The notes beneath the pieces were generated by a model that saw nothing but the letters and a program-made list of their open reading frames with translations, did not search any database and was not told the DNA's origin. A stretch of 64,000 nucleotides of DNA, taken from positions 124,001-188,000 of the forward strand of contig JASBRU010000002.1 in the NCBI GenBank assembly GCA_030149285.1. Reading direction: 5' to 3'. This document shows, piece by piece, positions 20,118 to 29,387 of the stretch. Made by a program: the position numbers and the translations under genes. Origin of the DNA: Flavobacteriales bacterium (GTDB taxonomy: Bacteria > Bacteroidota > Bacteroidia > Flavobacteriales > JASBRU01). Each line of letters begins with the position of its first letter. Within the stretch, counting starts at the first letter, position 1.

Positions 20118-20570
20118 ATGGAACTTGAAAAAGAGATTAAGCAAAAAGCTTTTAAAAACCCGTATCAAAAAGCTATTGTAAATATCTTGTATACAGGAAA
20201 TTGGGTAAATCTATTGCATACCCATTTTTTAAAGGAATACGGTATTAGTACACAACAATACAATGTCTTAAGAATTTTAAGAGGAAGAAAGCCTGAGGCT
20301 GCATCTGTAAAGTTGCTAAATGAGCGTATGCTAGATAAAATGTCTAATGTATCTCGTTTAATAGATAAATTAGTTGCCAAAGATTTGGTTACTAGAGATT
20401 TTTCTAAGCACGACAGGAGGCAAGTAGATATATACATTACAAGCCATGGTGAAAAAGTACTCGCTGAGCTCGATATAAAAATGGAGGGCTTTTTGCAAGA
20501 AAATTTCCATACGATTACTGAGTCTGAAGTAGTTGAACTCAATAGAATTTTAGATAAGCTTAGAGGGTAA
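20118..20570 (+). CDS. MarR-family winged-helix transcriptional regulator
   Basis: ILRGRKPEAASVKLLNERMLDKMSNVSRLIDKLVAKDLVTRDFSKHDRRQVDIYIT. Confidence 0.93.
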   Translation: MELEKEIKQKAFKNPYQKAIVNILYTGNWVNLLHTHFLKEYGISTQQYNVLRILRGRKPEAASVKLLNERMLDKMSNVSRLIDKLVAKDLVTRDFSKHDRRQVDIYITSHGEKVLAELDIKMEGFLQENFHTITESEVVELNRILDKLRG

Positions 20571-20636
20571 GTTTCTGTTTTTCAGTGCTTTTTGTGCTAA
20601 ACTTTTTTTGATTAACATTGTTATATGTGTGTATAT

Positions 20637-20650
20637 ACATCAAATGATGT
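20637..20650. promoter_or_regulatory. Palindrome upstream of nitroreductase-pirin pair
   Basis: ACATCA-AA-TGATGT perfect palindrome 24 bp before start codon. Confidence 0.45.
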
Positions 20651-20674
20651 GTTGTTTGATTTAAACTAAACAAA

Positions 20675-21253
20675 ATGAGTAAAGTAGAAATACAACCACT
20701 AATTGCAAACAGATATAGCCCAGTTGCATTTAGCGATAAAGAAGTAGACAATGAAAAGTTAATGAGTTTATTTGAAGCTGCAGGTAAAGCAGCATCAAGC
20801 TATAATGACCAACCTTGGCGATATATATATGCAAAAAAAAGTGAAGAAGGTTTTAAAAAAATAGCAAGTTTATTATCCGATAGTAATCAACTATGGGCGC
20901 CAAATGCAGCCATATTGGTAATGGCTGTTGCAAGAAAGACATTAACAAGAAATGAAAAACCCAATAGAAACAGCTTTCATGATCTAGGTTTATCTGTAGC
21001 AAACCTAACTTATCAGGCAAATCACTTAGGATTATTTTTGCATCAAATGGGCGGTTTTGATTATAAAAAAGCACAAGAAATATTTGCAATACCAGATAAT
21101 TATGAAGCTCATTCAGTAATAGCAATAGGTTATCCTGGGGATGTAAATTCATTAGAGGGTGTGGTTTATACAAAAGCAACAAAACCAAGTGTAAGAAAAG
21201 GTGTAAATGAAATAGCTTTTCATGGTGAGTGGAAAGAAGAAACTAATCATTAA
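20675..21253 (+). CDS. Nitroreductase family protein
   Basis: RYSPVAFSDKEVDNEKLMSLFEAAGKAASSYNDQPWRYI; SVIAIGYPGD. Confidence 0.9.
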   Translation: MSKVEIQPLIANRYSPVAFSDKEVDNEKLMSLFEAAGKAASSYNDQPWRYIYAKKSEEGFKKIASLLSDSNQLWAPNAAILVMAVARKTLTRNEKPNRNSFHDLGLSVANLTYQANHLGLFLHQMGGFDYKKAQEIFAIPDNYEAHSVIAIGYPGDVNSLEGVVYTKATKPSVRKGVNEIAFHGEWKEETNH

Positions 21254-21267
21254 GAAAGGAAATACTG

Positions 21268-21993
21268 ATGAATAAGAAAGTGATTTCGGCAATGAGTAGA
21301 GGAAGAGCTGATTATGGTTGGCTTAAGGCTAATTACTCATTTAGTTTTGCAAACTATTATAACCCGGAGAATATCCACTTTGGAACATTAAGAGTTTTGA
21401 ATGAAGATTATATTGCTCCATCAATGGGTTTTGGTACGCATCCACATGATAATATGGAAATTGTAACGATTCCTATATCAGGTGGTGGTTTATTACATAG
21501 AGATAGTGAGGGGCATGAAGGTGTAATAAAACCGGGTGATGTGCAGGTAATGTCTGCCGGTACAGGAATAGAACATTCTGAAGAGAATGCATCTAAAGAT
21601 CTTACAACAAATTTAATGCAGATATGGGTTTTTCCGCGTAGAAGAGGGTATGAGCCTAGGTATGATCAGAAAGCATTTGATGTAAAAGAAAATCCAAATA
21701 AACTTCATTTAGTGGTTTCACCTGAAGGTAGAGATGGTTCTTTATGGGTTAATCAAGATGCATTTTTTTCATTAGGAGCCTTTACAGAAGATAAGAGTTT
21801 AGAATATAAAGTTCAGCATTCTGGCAATGGCTTATATATTTTTGTAGTTGATGGACCGATAGAGGTTGAAGGAGAAAGATTAAGTAACAGGGATGCAATA
21901 TCTATTAGCGAAGCCGATAGTGTAACTATAAATGCTTCGGCAGGGAGTTATTTTTTAATAATGGATATACCTATGCATATAAATGCTAACTAA
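21268..21993 (+). CDS. Pirin family protein
   Basis: GFGTHPHDNMEIVTIPISGGGLLHRDSEGHEGVIKPGDVQVMSAGTGIEHSEEN. Confidence 0.95.
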   Translation: MNKKVISAMSRGRADYGWLKANYSFSFANYYNPENIHFGTLRVLNEDYIAPSMGFGTHPHDNMEIVTIPISGGGLLHRDSEGHEGVIKPGDVQVMSAGTGIEHSEENASKDLTTNLMQIWVFPRRRGYEPRYDQKAFDVKENPNKLHLVVSPEGRDGSLWVNQDAFFSLGAFTEDKSLEYKVQHSGNGLYIFVVDGPIEVEGERLSNRDAISISEADSVTINASAGSYFLIMDIPMHINAN

Positions 21994-22895
21994 ATATTTG
22001 ATGCAATATAGCTTGCAGACTTTTTGAGATTAGTAATTTCATCATCAGTAAGTAAAAAGTCATTAATAACAGTTAGTTGCTTATTAGCTATTTTAACAGG
22101 GAGGCTCATGCATAAATCTTTATTTATGTTGAGTCTCTTTTTATAGGAGCTGTTTAATGGAATACTAACAGGTACAATTGTTTCCTCAGTAGATTCAAAC
22201 GCACAAAACAAATAATACATGCATGCAGATATTGCATAATAAGTAGCGCTTTGTGTTTCCTTAACTTTTTTAGCAGCATTTAATACTTCTTCTGTTAGGT
22301 TTACATTGTTAGCTGTGTTAGAATAAGGTTTGTCTTTAATTTTACACATAGAGAAGATTGGAACGGCAGTTTCTCCATGCTCACCCAATACCAATGCTTT
22401 ACAATCTGCATAGTTGGTGTTGCTTTGCTGAGATAATATATATTGTAAACGTAGCGTGTCTAATAAAGTACCTGTACCAAGTACTGTGTTGGTTTGTTTG
22501 CCAATTAAATCAATACATTTTTGAGTGATAATATCTACAGGGTTTGTAGTAACTATAACTATTGGCTTCTTTTTGAAGTGAACTGTAGAGAAAATTTGTT
22601 CTGTGAGCTTTGTATTTTCTGTAGCCAAAGCCATTCTGGATGATGTGATTTTTTTACCAATTCCGGCTGTATGAAAAACATAATCTGCATTTTCAAATGC
22701 TTCTTTATCATTACTTACAATGGTATGATTTGTTAGGCCAATAAAATGAAGAGTATCTAGTAGTGCACCATTGCGTTTATCAGCAGGCTCTATAATATTT
22801 AATGTTATACGTTGCTTAGTATGCATTAATAAATGCTGAGCAAATGTAGCGCCTACATTACCGTAGCCAATAAGTGTAATGTTTAAGGTATTCAT
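21990..22895 (-). CDS. Lactate/malate dehydrogenase family protein with atypical specificity loop
   Basis: Rossmann GYGNVGATFA; TTNPVDIITQ; GTLLDTLRLQ; catalytic GEHGETAVP. Confidence 0.88.
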   Translation of the reverse strand: MNTLNITLIGYGNVGATFAQHLLMHTKQRITLNIIEPADKRNGALLDTLHFIGLTNHTIVSNDKEAFENADYVFHTAGIGKKITSSRMALATENTKLTEQIFSTVHFKKKPIVIVTTNPVDIITQKCIDLIGKQTNTVLGTGTLLDTLRLQYILSQQSNTNYADCKALVLGEHGETAVPIFSMCKIKDKPYSNTANNVNLTEEVLNAAKKVKETQSATYYAISACMYYLFCAFESTEETIVPVSIPLNSSYKKRLNINKDLCMSLPVKIANKQLTVINDFLLTDDEITNLKKSASYIASNI

Positions 22896-22939
22896 ACTTG
22901 CAATTTAAAACCCTTCTTGCAATAAAACTATGAGATTAA

Positions 22940-23389
22940 TCATAGAGTTTGTGAGCACAAGGCACAAACCTCTTTTAAGAAAGACTCATCTTCATTAGTA
23001 AAAGCAGCAATGGTGTTAGAGTCTATATCTATCTGCCCTATTAGTTTTCCATTTTTAAACATCGGAACAACAATTTCAGATTTCACATCAATACTACAGG
23101 CTATGTAATTGTCTTGGCTATGAACATCTTCTACCAAAAATGTTTCATGGCTGTTAGCTACCTGTCCGCAAATACCTTTTCCGTAAGGTATTTGTGTGTG
23201 TTCTGTCCTTTCTCCTACATACGGACCAAGGTTTAATACTTTATGAGTATCATCATTAAAATAAAAACCTACCCAATTATAATATTCAATGGAGTTGTGC
23301 AGTAAGCTGCAAACGGCTTTAAGTTTTTCATCAGTGGTACTGTCCTGACTGATAAGAGAACGAATCTCCTGTAGTAGTTCTTTATACAT
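22940..23389 (-). CDS. GAF-domain protein, likely free methionine-(R)-sulfoxide reductase
   Basis: YNWVGFYFNDD...LGPYVGERTEHTQIPYGKGICGQVA...DNYIACSIDVKSEIVVPM retains Cys motifs. Confidence 0.85.
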   Translation of the reverse strand: MYKELLQEIRSLISQDSTTDEKLKAVCSLLHNSIEYYNWVGFYFNDDTHKVLNLGPYVGERTEHTQIPYGKGICGQVANSHETFLVEDVHSQDNYIACSIDVKSEIVVPMFKNGKLIGQIDIDSNTIAAFTNEDESFLKEVCALCSQTL

Positions 23390-23753
23390 TAAATAATGCG
23401 ATAATCTTTGGAATAAAAATTAATAAACCAATTACAAATGCTGCAATTGCAGACAATAAAACTCCGGCTGCTGCTACATCTTTCACTTTTCCGGCCTTTT
23501 CATTCCAGTCTGGCGAAACAATATCTGTTAACTTTTCTATAGCAGTATTAATAGCTTCAGCAGTAAAAACAATTGCAATACACAGTATAAGTATAAACCA
23601 TTCAGTTTTGTTCACATTAAAATAAAAACCCAATGTAATAACTACAATAGTTGCTATTAAATGGATTTTGCTGTTTGGCTGTTTTAGTAGCTCTATTAAA
23701 CCTTTAAAGGCATAAACAAAGCTGTTTTTTCTATTCTTTATTGTTCTCTTCAT
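23382..23753 (-). CDS. Diacylglycerol kinase family protein
   Basis: FVYAFKGL, EAINTAIEKLTDIVSPDWNEKAGKVKDVAAAGVLLSA. Confidence 0.92.
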   Translation of the reverse strand: MKRTIKNRKNSFVYAFKGLIELLKQPNSKIHLIATIVVITLGFYFNVNKTEWFILILCIAIVFTAEAINTAIEKLTDIVSPDWNEKAGKVKDVAAAGVLLSAIAAFVIGLLIFIPKIIALFNV

Positions 23754-24067
23754 ATCTTATGAATACTCAATTAAATGTAAAAATAAAGTAACTCAGCCAA
23801 CCAATAACATATTTTTTCCGTCTAATATAGTAGCCTTTGGGTATGTGTTATCGTAAAATAATAGTATACAGTCTTTTGCTCACTGAAACTTATATTTGAA
23901 TAATAACACCCCTCTTAGACTTAATAGATGTTAACAAACTAACATGCTGTTGTTAATATTTTTTATATTGCAGGGCAGTATAGCCTTAGTAATGAGATAA
24001 TTTTGAAAAGAGACTAATTTCGGCTAATTATAAATATTGAAATAAAACACCATCTAATAATAAACTT

Positions 24068-26044
24068 ATGAAACTAGCAAGATATTCACTACTTCTATTT
24101 TTAACCCTAGGAGTGGGATTTGCATCTAAAGCACAATCAATTAGTTCACCAACAGTAATAGGTACAAGTTTCTGTGCAGGAGATTTAATGAACATTAATC
24201 ATGGTGCTTGTACAGGACCATATAATGGAGGTAACCAGTTTATCTATGAACTATCTGATGGTACTGGAGATTTTTCAAATTCTGATACATTAGCTACTGT
24301 ATCAACTGCAACTTGTCCTGCAGGACCTGCAGGTTTAGTTTTACCTGAAGATTTGCCTTTGGGTTCTAATTATAGAGTTAGAATTTTAGCAACAGACCCT
24401 GCAACAGTTGGTACAGCGTCGGCATCATTTACGATATTGCCATTGCCAAATGTTACTATAACTGTTCTTAACCCAACAGCGCCAGGTACAAATGTGGCTT
24501 GTGTAGGAGACTCTGTGAGGCTTACTGCGGTATTTAGCTTAGGTAACACTTACCAATGGAAAAGAAATGGTGGTCCAATAGCCGCTGCTGATGGAGGTGA
24601 TAATGATACTATATGGATAGTAGATGATGGAGGAGTATCTACAGGTATTTATACAATAGAAGTTGATAACGGACTTTGTACACATGAAACTCCAATAGGA
24701 GAGTTTATACAGTTTTATACTCCACCAACAACAGTTATTTCAACAAACCAAACACCGGTTGGACCTCATTTATATGAAATTTGCTTTGGAGATTCTGTTG
24801 TACTTCAAGCACCAACACCAATAGCTCCAAATGTGTTTTTTTATGAGTGGCAAATAGACACTAACGGAACATTTATGACTATACCTACAGCAACCAACTC
24901 TAGCTACAGAGCTGTTATTTCTGGAGATTATCAGGTAATAGTTACAGATACATTATGTACTGATACATCTGTAGTAGATATAGTAGTAGTAGATAGTTTC
25001 CCTAATGCATCTGTGGTAAATAATTTGCCTACTATTTTATGTTTAGGAGATTCAACAATATTATCTGCTATAGATACTGTAGCAGGATGGAGATATCAAT
25101 GGCAAATTGATAGTGTAGGTGTTCCAGGTGGATTTAAGAATATAGCTTTGGCAGATGGTGGAGAGGATCCTTTTATACAATTAGACACTACTTTGTTGCA
25201 ACCACCAGTTGGTTCTGCTTCAATTACTACTAATATTAGATTGATAGTTTCCAATGCTAGTTGTAGAGATACATCTATTATAATACCTATTCAAATGTTT
25301 GGACCTCCAAATATTAGAATTGTAGATGGTACAGGAGCAGCTGTAGATACAGTGTCTAGATGCTTTGGAGACTCTGCATTAGTTGTTGCAACAGGAGGTC
25401 TAAGTTATATATGGAATGGGGGAGTAAGCTTTAATGCAAACATTACTCTTACAACACCAGGTTTGTATACGGTAGAAGGTACAGGTCCAAATGGATGTAC
25501 AAATACTGCTTCTGTGTTCTTTGAATTTAATAACCCTACAGTAGATGCTGGTTCAGATCAAACTATTAATCCAGGGGGTAGCGCACAATTAGGTGCTACT
25601 ACTACAGCTGATAATCCAACTTATTTCTGGATACCAACAAATACAGTTACCAACTTTGCAAGTCCAAGCCCTATAGCGCAACCATCTGAAACAACTACTT
25701 ATATAGTAGCAATGACAGATGCAAATGGATGTACTGCTTATGACACGGTTGTGGTAAATGTAGTGGCAGATCCAAATTTAAGTGTGTCTATTATGAACTT
25801 AATATCTCCCAATGCTGATGGATTGAATGATGTATGGGATATTTCTGGAATTGTAGGTGGTGAAAGAGGAGATCTAGTAATTATGAATAGATGGGGATCT
25901 GAAGTATACTCTGATCCAGCATATAATAATAATTGGGGTGGCACTAATGATGGAGGTGATGAGCTACCTGATGGTACATACTATTATGTATTAAAATTAC
26001 CGAGTGGTACGGAATTAACAGGTGCCATAACAATCATTAGATAA
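24068..26044 (+). CDS. T9SS type B sorting-domain (gliding motility-associated C-terminal domain) cell-surface protein
   Basis: Signal peptide; C-terminus SPNADGLNDVWDISGI...VIMNRWGSEVYSDPAYNNNWGG...LPDGTYYYVLKL. Confidence 0.9.
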   Translation: MKLARYSLLLFLTLGVGFASKAQSISSPTVIGTSFCAGDLMNINHGACTGPYNGGNQFIYELSDGTGDFSNSDTLATVSTATCPAGPAGLVLPEDLPLGSNYRVRILATDPATVGTASASFTILPLPNVTITVLNPTAPGTNVACVGDSVRLTAVFSLGNTYQWKRNGGPIAAADGGDNDTIWIVDDGGVSTGIYTIEVDNGLCTHETPIGEFIQFYTPPTTVISTNQTPVGPHLYEICFGDSVVLQAPTPIAPNVFFYEWQIDTNGTFMTIPTATNSSYRAVISGDYQVIVTDTLCTDTSVVDIVVVDSFPNASVVNNLPTILCLGDSTILSAIDTVAGWRYQWQIDSVGVPGGFKNIALADGGEDPFIQLDTTLLQPPVGSASITTNIRLIVSNASCRDTSIIIPIQMFGPPNIRIVDGTGAAVDTVSRCFGDSALVVATGGLSYIWNGGVSFNANITLTTPGLYTVEGTGPNGCTNTASVFFEFNNPTVDAGSDQTINPGGSAQLGATTTADNPTYFWIPTNTVTNFASPSPIAQPSETTTYIVAMTDANGCTAYDTVVVNVVADPNLSVSIMNLISPNADGLNDVWDISGIVGGERGDLVIMNRWGSEVYSDPAYNNNWGGTNDGGDELPDGTYYYVLKLPSGTELTGAITIIR

Positions 26045-26078
26045 CAGAAAACACACTAAGAACTATTACCCTACTAAT

Positions 26079-27599
26079 ATGAAAAAAATTGCAATAATAG
26101 CTTTGTTTTTGATGAGTGGCTTGATGATGAAGGCCCAACAAATTCCGCTATACAGCCAATACTATTTTAATCCACAAATTTACAACCCAGCATTATCTGG
26201 CTCTGAAGGTGTAACTGAGGCATCTATATTTCATAGACGCCAATGGAGCGGAGTACAAGGTTCGCCAGAAACTTCGGCGCTTACATTAAATGGAGCTCTA
26301 AACACAGAAAAAGTGGGTTACAGCATCTATTTATTTAAAGATGTTACTGATATTATTGAAAGATATGGTGTATACGGTTCGTATGCATATCACTTAAAAT
26401 TATCTGACAAAACTGTATTATCATTTGGTTTAGCTGCCGGAGTTATAAATAATGGTATAAACCAAGCAGGTGTTACAGTAACGCATTTAAATGACCCTAT
26501 TTTATTATCAAGTATAGATAATAGAACTGCATTTGATATGAATTTAGGTGCAAACTTAAAGGTAGATAACTTTCAGTTTGGTGCTTCTGTAGTACAGCTT
26601 TTAGGTGCTCCAATTAAGTACAGCGAAAACTTTGCTACTGATGTTGAGTACAACATGATTCGTCACTTTATATTCTCAGGTAAGTATAATGTAGAAATTA
26701 AAGGTGATGATATGAGACTAGAGCCAATGGTATTGGTTAGAGCTTCAGAAACAGGTGTGCCTGCACAAATTGATGCAGGAGCTTATTTTAGAGCTAAAAA
26801 AATAGGTTGGATTGGTGCTATGTTCCGTTCAGGGTATGGTGTTACTGCTAACTTAGGATATAACATTAATGATAACCTATCTGTAGGTTATGCACATGAT
26901 TTTTCTATCAAAAGCTTTGCTAGTTCATTAGGTACTTCAAACGAAGTAATGCTTACATATCGTTTTGGAAGTAACAAAGAAAATGAACGTATGAAGAATG
27001 AGCTTAAGAAAATTAAGCGTGATCAAAGACGTATACAAGAAGAGAACGAAGAATTGATTAACGATAAGTTTGATGAGTTGAGAGACGAGTTAAAAGGAAA
27101 CTTAGAGAACCAACCAACCAATCAAGGCGGTAATACCGGAAATCAAGATGGTAATGCTGGAAGCCAAGATGGCAATACCGGAAACAACGGTAACACTGGA
27201 AACAATGGCAATACAGGAAATAATGGCAATACAGGAAATAATGGAAACACCGGAAATCAAGGAAATGCCGGAAACAACCAAGGTGGAAATCAAACAGGTA
27301 ACAATACCAACAATAACCAAGCAGGTTTTGGAAATGGCCAAACAGCAGATAATGTTACCCCAGGTAGTACAGGTTTCTATTTAGTTGCTGGTGTATTTAG
27401 CCAAAAAGAAAATGCTATTTCTTTAGCTCAAAAAATTGAGCGTCAAGGATACCAAGTAAGTTTCTTCCAAGATCGTAACAATGGTTATTTCTATGTGTTC
27501 TTAGCTAAGTTTAACAACTATAACGAAGCTAATAATGTGAAGAGCAATAGAATTGATGGTAAATTCTCTGAAGAACTATGGATTAAAGAAGTGAAGTAA
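26079..27599 (+). CDS. PorP/SprF family T9SS membrane protein with Gly/Asn linker and C-terminal SPOR domain
   Basis: QQIPLYSQYYFNPQIYNPALSG...; linker (NNGNTG)n; FYLVAGVFSQKENAISLAQKIERQGYQVSFFQDRNNGYFYVFLAKF. Confidence 0.92.
   Translation: MKKIAIIALFLMSGLMMKAQQIPLYSQYYFNPQIYNPALSGSEGVTEASIFHRRQWSGVQGSPETSALTLNGALNTEKVGYSIYLFKDVTDIIERYGVYGSYAYHLKLSDKTVLSFGLAAGVINNGINQAGVTVTHLNDPILLSSIDNRTAFDMNLGANLKVDNFQFGASVVQLLGAPIKYSENFATDVEYNMIRHFIFSGKYNVEIKGDDMRLEPMVLVRASETGVPAQIDAGAYFRAKKIGWIGAMFRSGYGVTANLGYNINDNLSVGYAHDFSIKSFASSLGTSNEVMLTYRFGSNKENERMKNELKKIKRDQRRIQEENEELINDKFDELRDELKGNLENQPTNQGGNTGNQDGNAGSQDGNTGNNGNTGNNGNTGNNGNTGNNGNTGNQGNAGNNQGGNQTGNNTNNNQAGFGNGQTADNVTPGSTGFYLVAGVFSQKENAISLAQKIERQGYQVSFFQDRNNGYFYVFLAKFNNYNEANNVKSNRIDGKFSEELWIKEVK
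27127..27300 (+). repeat. 18-bp coding tandem repeat (NNGNTG) in PorP/SprF-SPOR linker
   Basis: Tandem AATGGCAATACAGGAAAT units, two identical in a row plus degenerate neighbours. Confidence 0.85.
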
Positions 27600-27627
27600 T
27601 TCACTTTACAGACTATAATCGAAAACG

Positions 27628-27657
27628 AAAAAGGGGAGCATTTTGCTCCCCTTTTTT
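27628..27657. terminator. Bidirectional terminator
   Basis: AAAAAGGGGAGCA-TTT-TGCTCCCCTTTTTT between convergent genes. Confidence 0.88.
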
Positions 27658-28246
27658 ATTTAGTCATTTCTTTTAATACGTTTTGGGCTTGTATAATATG
27701 CCTTTGTGTGTGCCCAACCATAAATGTAAAGGCATCGCCTAGTTTAAAGAGTAGCCAACTGCCAAGCGCAGATTTGATTCTTATTTTTTCTAGGTTCACT
27801 AATCTGCTTTCTTCTAGTAATACCAAAAGCTTCTTTTGTTCTTTTAAAAAGTAATTAATGGCTTTATGCCCATTTATAGTAGATAAAGAACCGGTTTCAG
27901 TACTTGGCTTGAATTTTTTTACAGTTTTAGTAGGCTTACCTAAATCACCATTAATTGGCTTAAGCATTTTTGTAAAGTACAAACCCATTCTGCCAGACTT
28001 AAAAGTTTCTTTTTGGGTGTTTTTAGGGTACTTACCAATCTTTTTTTCAAAAAGCCTGTGGTAATGTTCATTTGAAATATTTATGTGTTCAAAGCATTCT
28101 GCAATACTCCATTTTTCAGGGCTAATTTTATAATTAAGCTCAGCCTCACTTAACTTTAAAAAAGTGTTTTCTACAGTATCTATAGATGCTTTGGTTTCTT
28201 CAATTAATTGATCAATGAGTTTGTTGCTGTTTCTGATAGTAGCCAT
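27656..28246 (-). CDS. DinB family protein
   Basis: NYKISPEKWSIAECFEHINISNEHY...FMVGHTQRHIIQAQNVL. Confidence 0.85.
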   Translation of the reverse strand: MATIRNSNKLIDQLIEETKASIDTVENTFLKLSEAELNYKISPEKWSIAECFEHINISNEHYHRLFEKKIGKYPKNTQKETFKSGRMGLYFTKMLKPINGDLGKPTKTVKKFKPSTETGSLSTINGHKAINYFLKEQKKLLVLLEESRLVNLEKIRIKSALGSWLLFKLGDAFTFMVGHTQRHIIQAQNVLKEMTK

Positions 28247-28271
28247 ATTTAATACTTATGATTATATAGGC

Positions 28272-28279
28272 AAAAGTAC
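28272..28279 (-). promoter_or_regulatory. -7 element of dinB-like gene (TACTTTTG)
   Basis: Minus-strand TAnnTTTG 26 bp before start codon; no -33 TTTG. Confidence 0.5.
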
Positions 28280-28301
28280 ACCACGGACAACTTATAAAAG
28301 T

Positions 28302-28315
28302 TGACATATATCAAG
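28302..28315. promoter_or_regulatory. Crp/Fnr-type box TTGACATATATCAA
   Basis: Fits TTGAYnnnnATCAA; lies between a Crp/Fnr gene and the dinB-like gene. Confidence 0.6.
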
Positions 28316-28325
28316 AATGGGTTTG

Positions 28326-28895
28326 TTATAATTTTGTTTTCTTTCTTAATCGGCTAAAAGTTTCTGCAGACATGCCTAAATAGGAGGCTAAGTGTTTTTG
28401 AGGTACAAGCTGAATCATATGAGGGCTTTCTCTTAAAAGTCTCTCAAAACGCTCTTCAGCTGTGTAAGAAAGCACGTTAATCTCATGAAACCCTTTTTTA
28501 AATAAAATTTCTTGGTTAAACAACCTACCCCAGCGCTCTACATCTTTGTGTTTGTCATACATTAGCTCAAGGTCAGATTTACTTATTCTATAGAGTTTAC
28601 AGTCGGTTAAAGCTTCTAGATAAAATAGAGAGGGTTTTCTGGTTAAAAAAGAATCGTATGCTCCAGAGTAATCACCATCATAAGTAAAGCCAACAGACCT
28701 ATCTTGTCCATCCTTTATAAAGTAAGCGCGTAAAACACCTTTCTCTACATAATAGAAATAGTTTTCTACTTTCCCTGCTTCGCTAATAAACTCTCCTTTA
28801 GTAATTTCTAGTGGATGCCAATAGCTCATAAAGTCTCTTAAGACTTCGTTGTTCATTTCTACATTTTTACATAATGTTTCTTTTAAGCTAGGCAT
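28326..28895 (-). CDS. Crp/Fnr family transcriptional regulator
   Basis: cNMP-binding fold then LVPQKHLASYLGMSAETFSRLRKK HTH; listed start 28919 rejected because it runs through a terminator. Confidence 0.9.
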   Translation of the reverse strand: MPSLKETLCKNVEMNNEVLRDFMSYWHPLEITKGEFISEAGKVENYFYYVEKGVLRAYFIKDGQDRSVGFTYDGDYSGAYDSFLTRKPSLFYLEALTDCKLYRISKSDLELMYDKHKDVERWGRLFNQEILFKKGFHEINVLSYTAEERFERLLRESPHMIQLVPQKHLASYLGMSAETFSRLRKKTKL

Positions 28896-28908
28896 GCCTA
28901 AAAATAAG

Positions 28909-28935
28909 AAAAGCCCCAATATTTGGGGCTTTAAT
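28909..28935 (-). terminator. Terminator of VOC-family gene
   Basis: AAAGCCCCAA-TAT-TTGGGGCTTT. Confidence 0.8.
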
Positions 28936-28937
28936 AT

Positions 28938-29288
28938 TTAATAATGTTGGTCTATTAAAATGGGGTTACCGTCGGGGTCAATTAAAGTAATGTGTTCTGG
29001 CCCGGTAGTAGATTCATCTGCCTCTTTTACTAGTTGTAACCCATTTTGTTTGAGTGCCTTTTGTATATCTCGTACTTCTGTTGGTGCTTGAGGGTTAAAT
29101 GTAAGTACATTGTCTTCAAACATTCCTTCAAATAAACCTAGTTTTACTTCATGGTGCTTAATCATTAACCATTTTTGATCAATACCACCTTCACCATCAA
29201 TAGCTTTAAAGCCAAGCTTTTCATAAAAAGCTAATGACTTTTTAATGTCTTTTACGGCTAAAGCCATATAAAATTTTCCTAAATCCAT
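28938..29288 (-). CDS. VOC (glyoxalase/bleomycin-resistance) family protein
   Basis: MALAVKDIKKSLAFYEKLGFKAID...EHITLIDPDGNPILIDQ. Confidence 0.88.
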   Translation of the reverse strand: MDLGKFYMALAVKDIKKSLAFYEKLGFKAIDGEGGIDQKWLMIKHHEVKLGLFEGMFEDNVLTFNPQAPTEVRDIQKALKQNGLQLVKEADESTTGPEHITLIDPDGNPILIDQHY

Positions 29289-29387
29289 TCTTTAATTTTT
29301 TTAGTGGATAAATTATTTTAATAGCACAAACCTAGCTGACACTAGTATAAATAGGCTCACACGAAAGTATGAAATGTAAAAATGGAC

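Noticed and set aside
27102-27384. ORFs 27102..27341 (-) and 27148..27384 (+) and a possible CRISPR-like array
   Set aside because: Products of the 18-bp coding repeat being open in several frames. No spacer/repeat alternation, and the repeat is in frame with PorP/SprF-SPOR.
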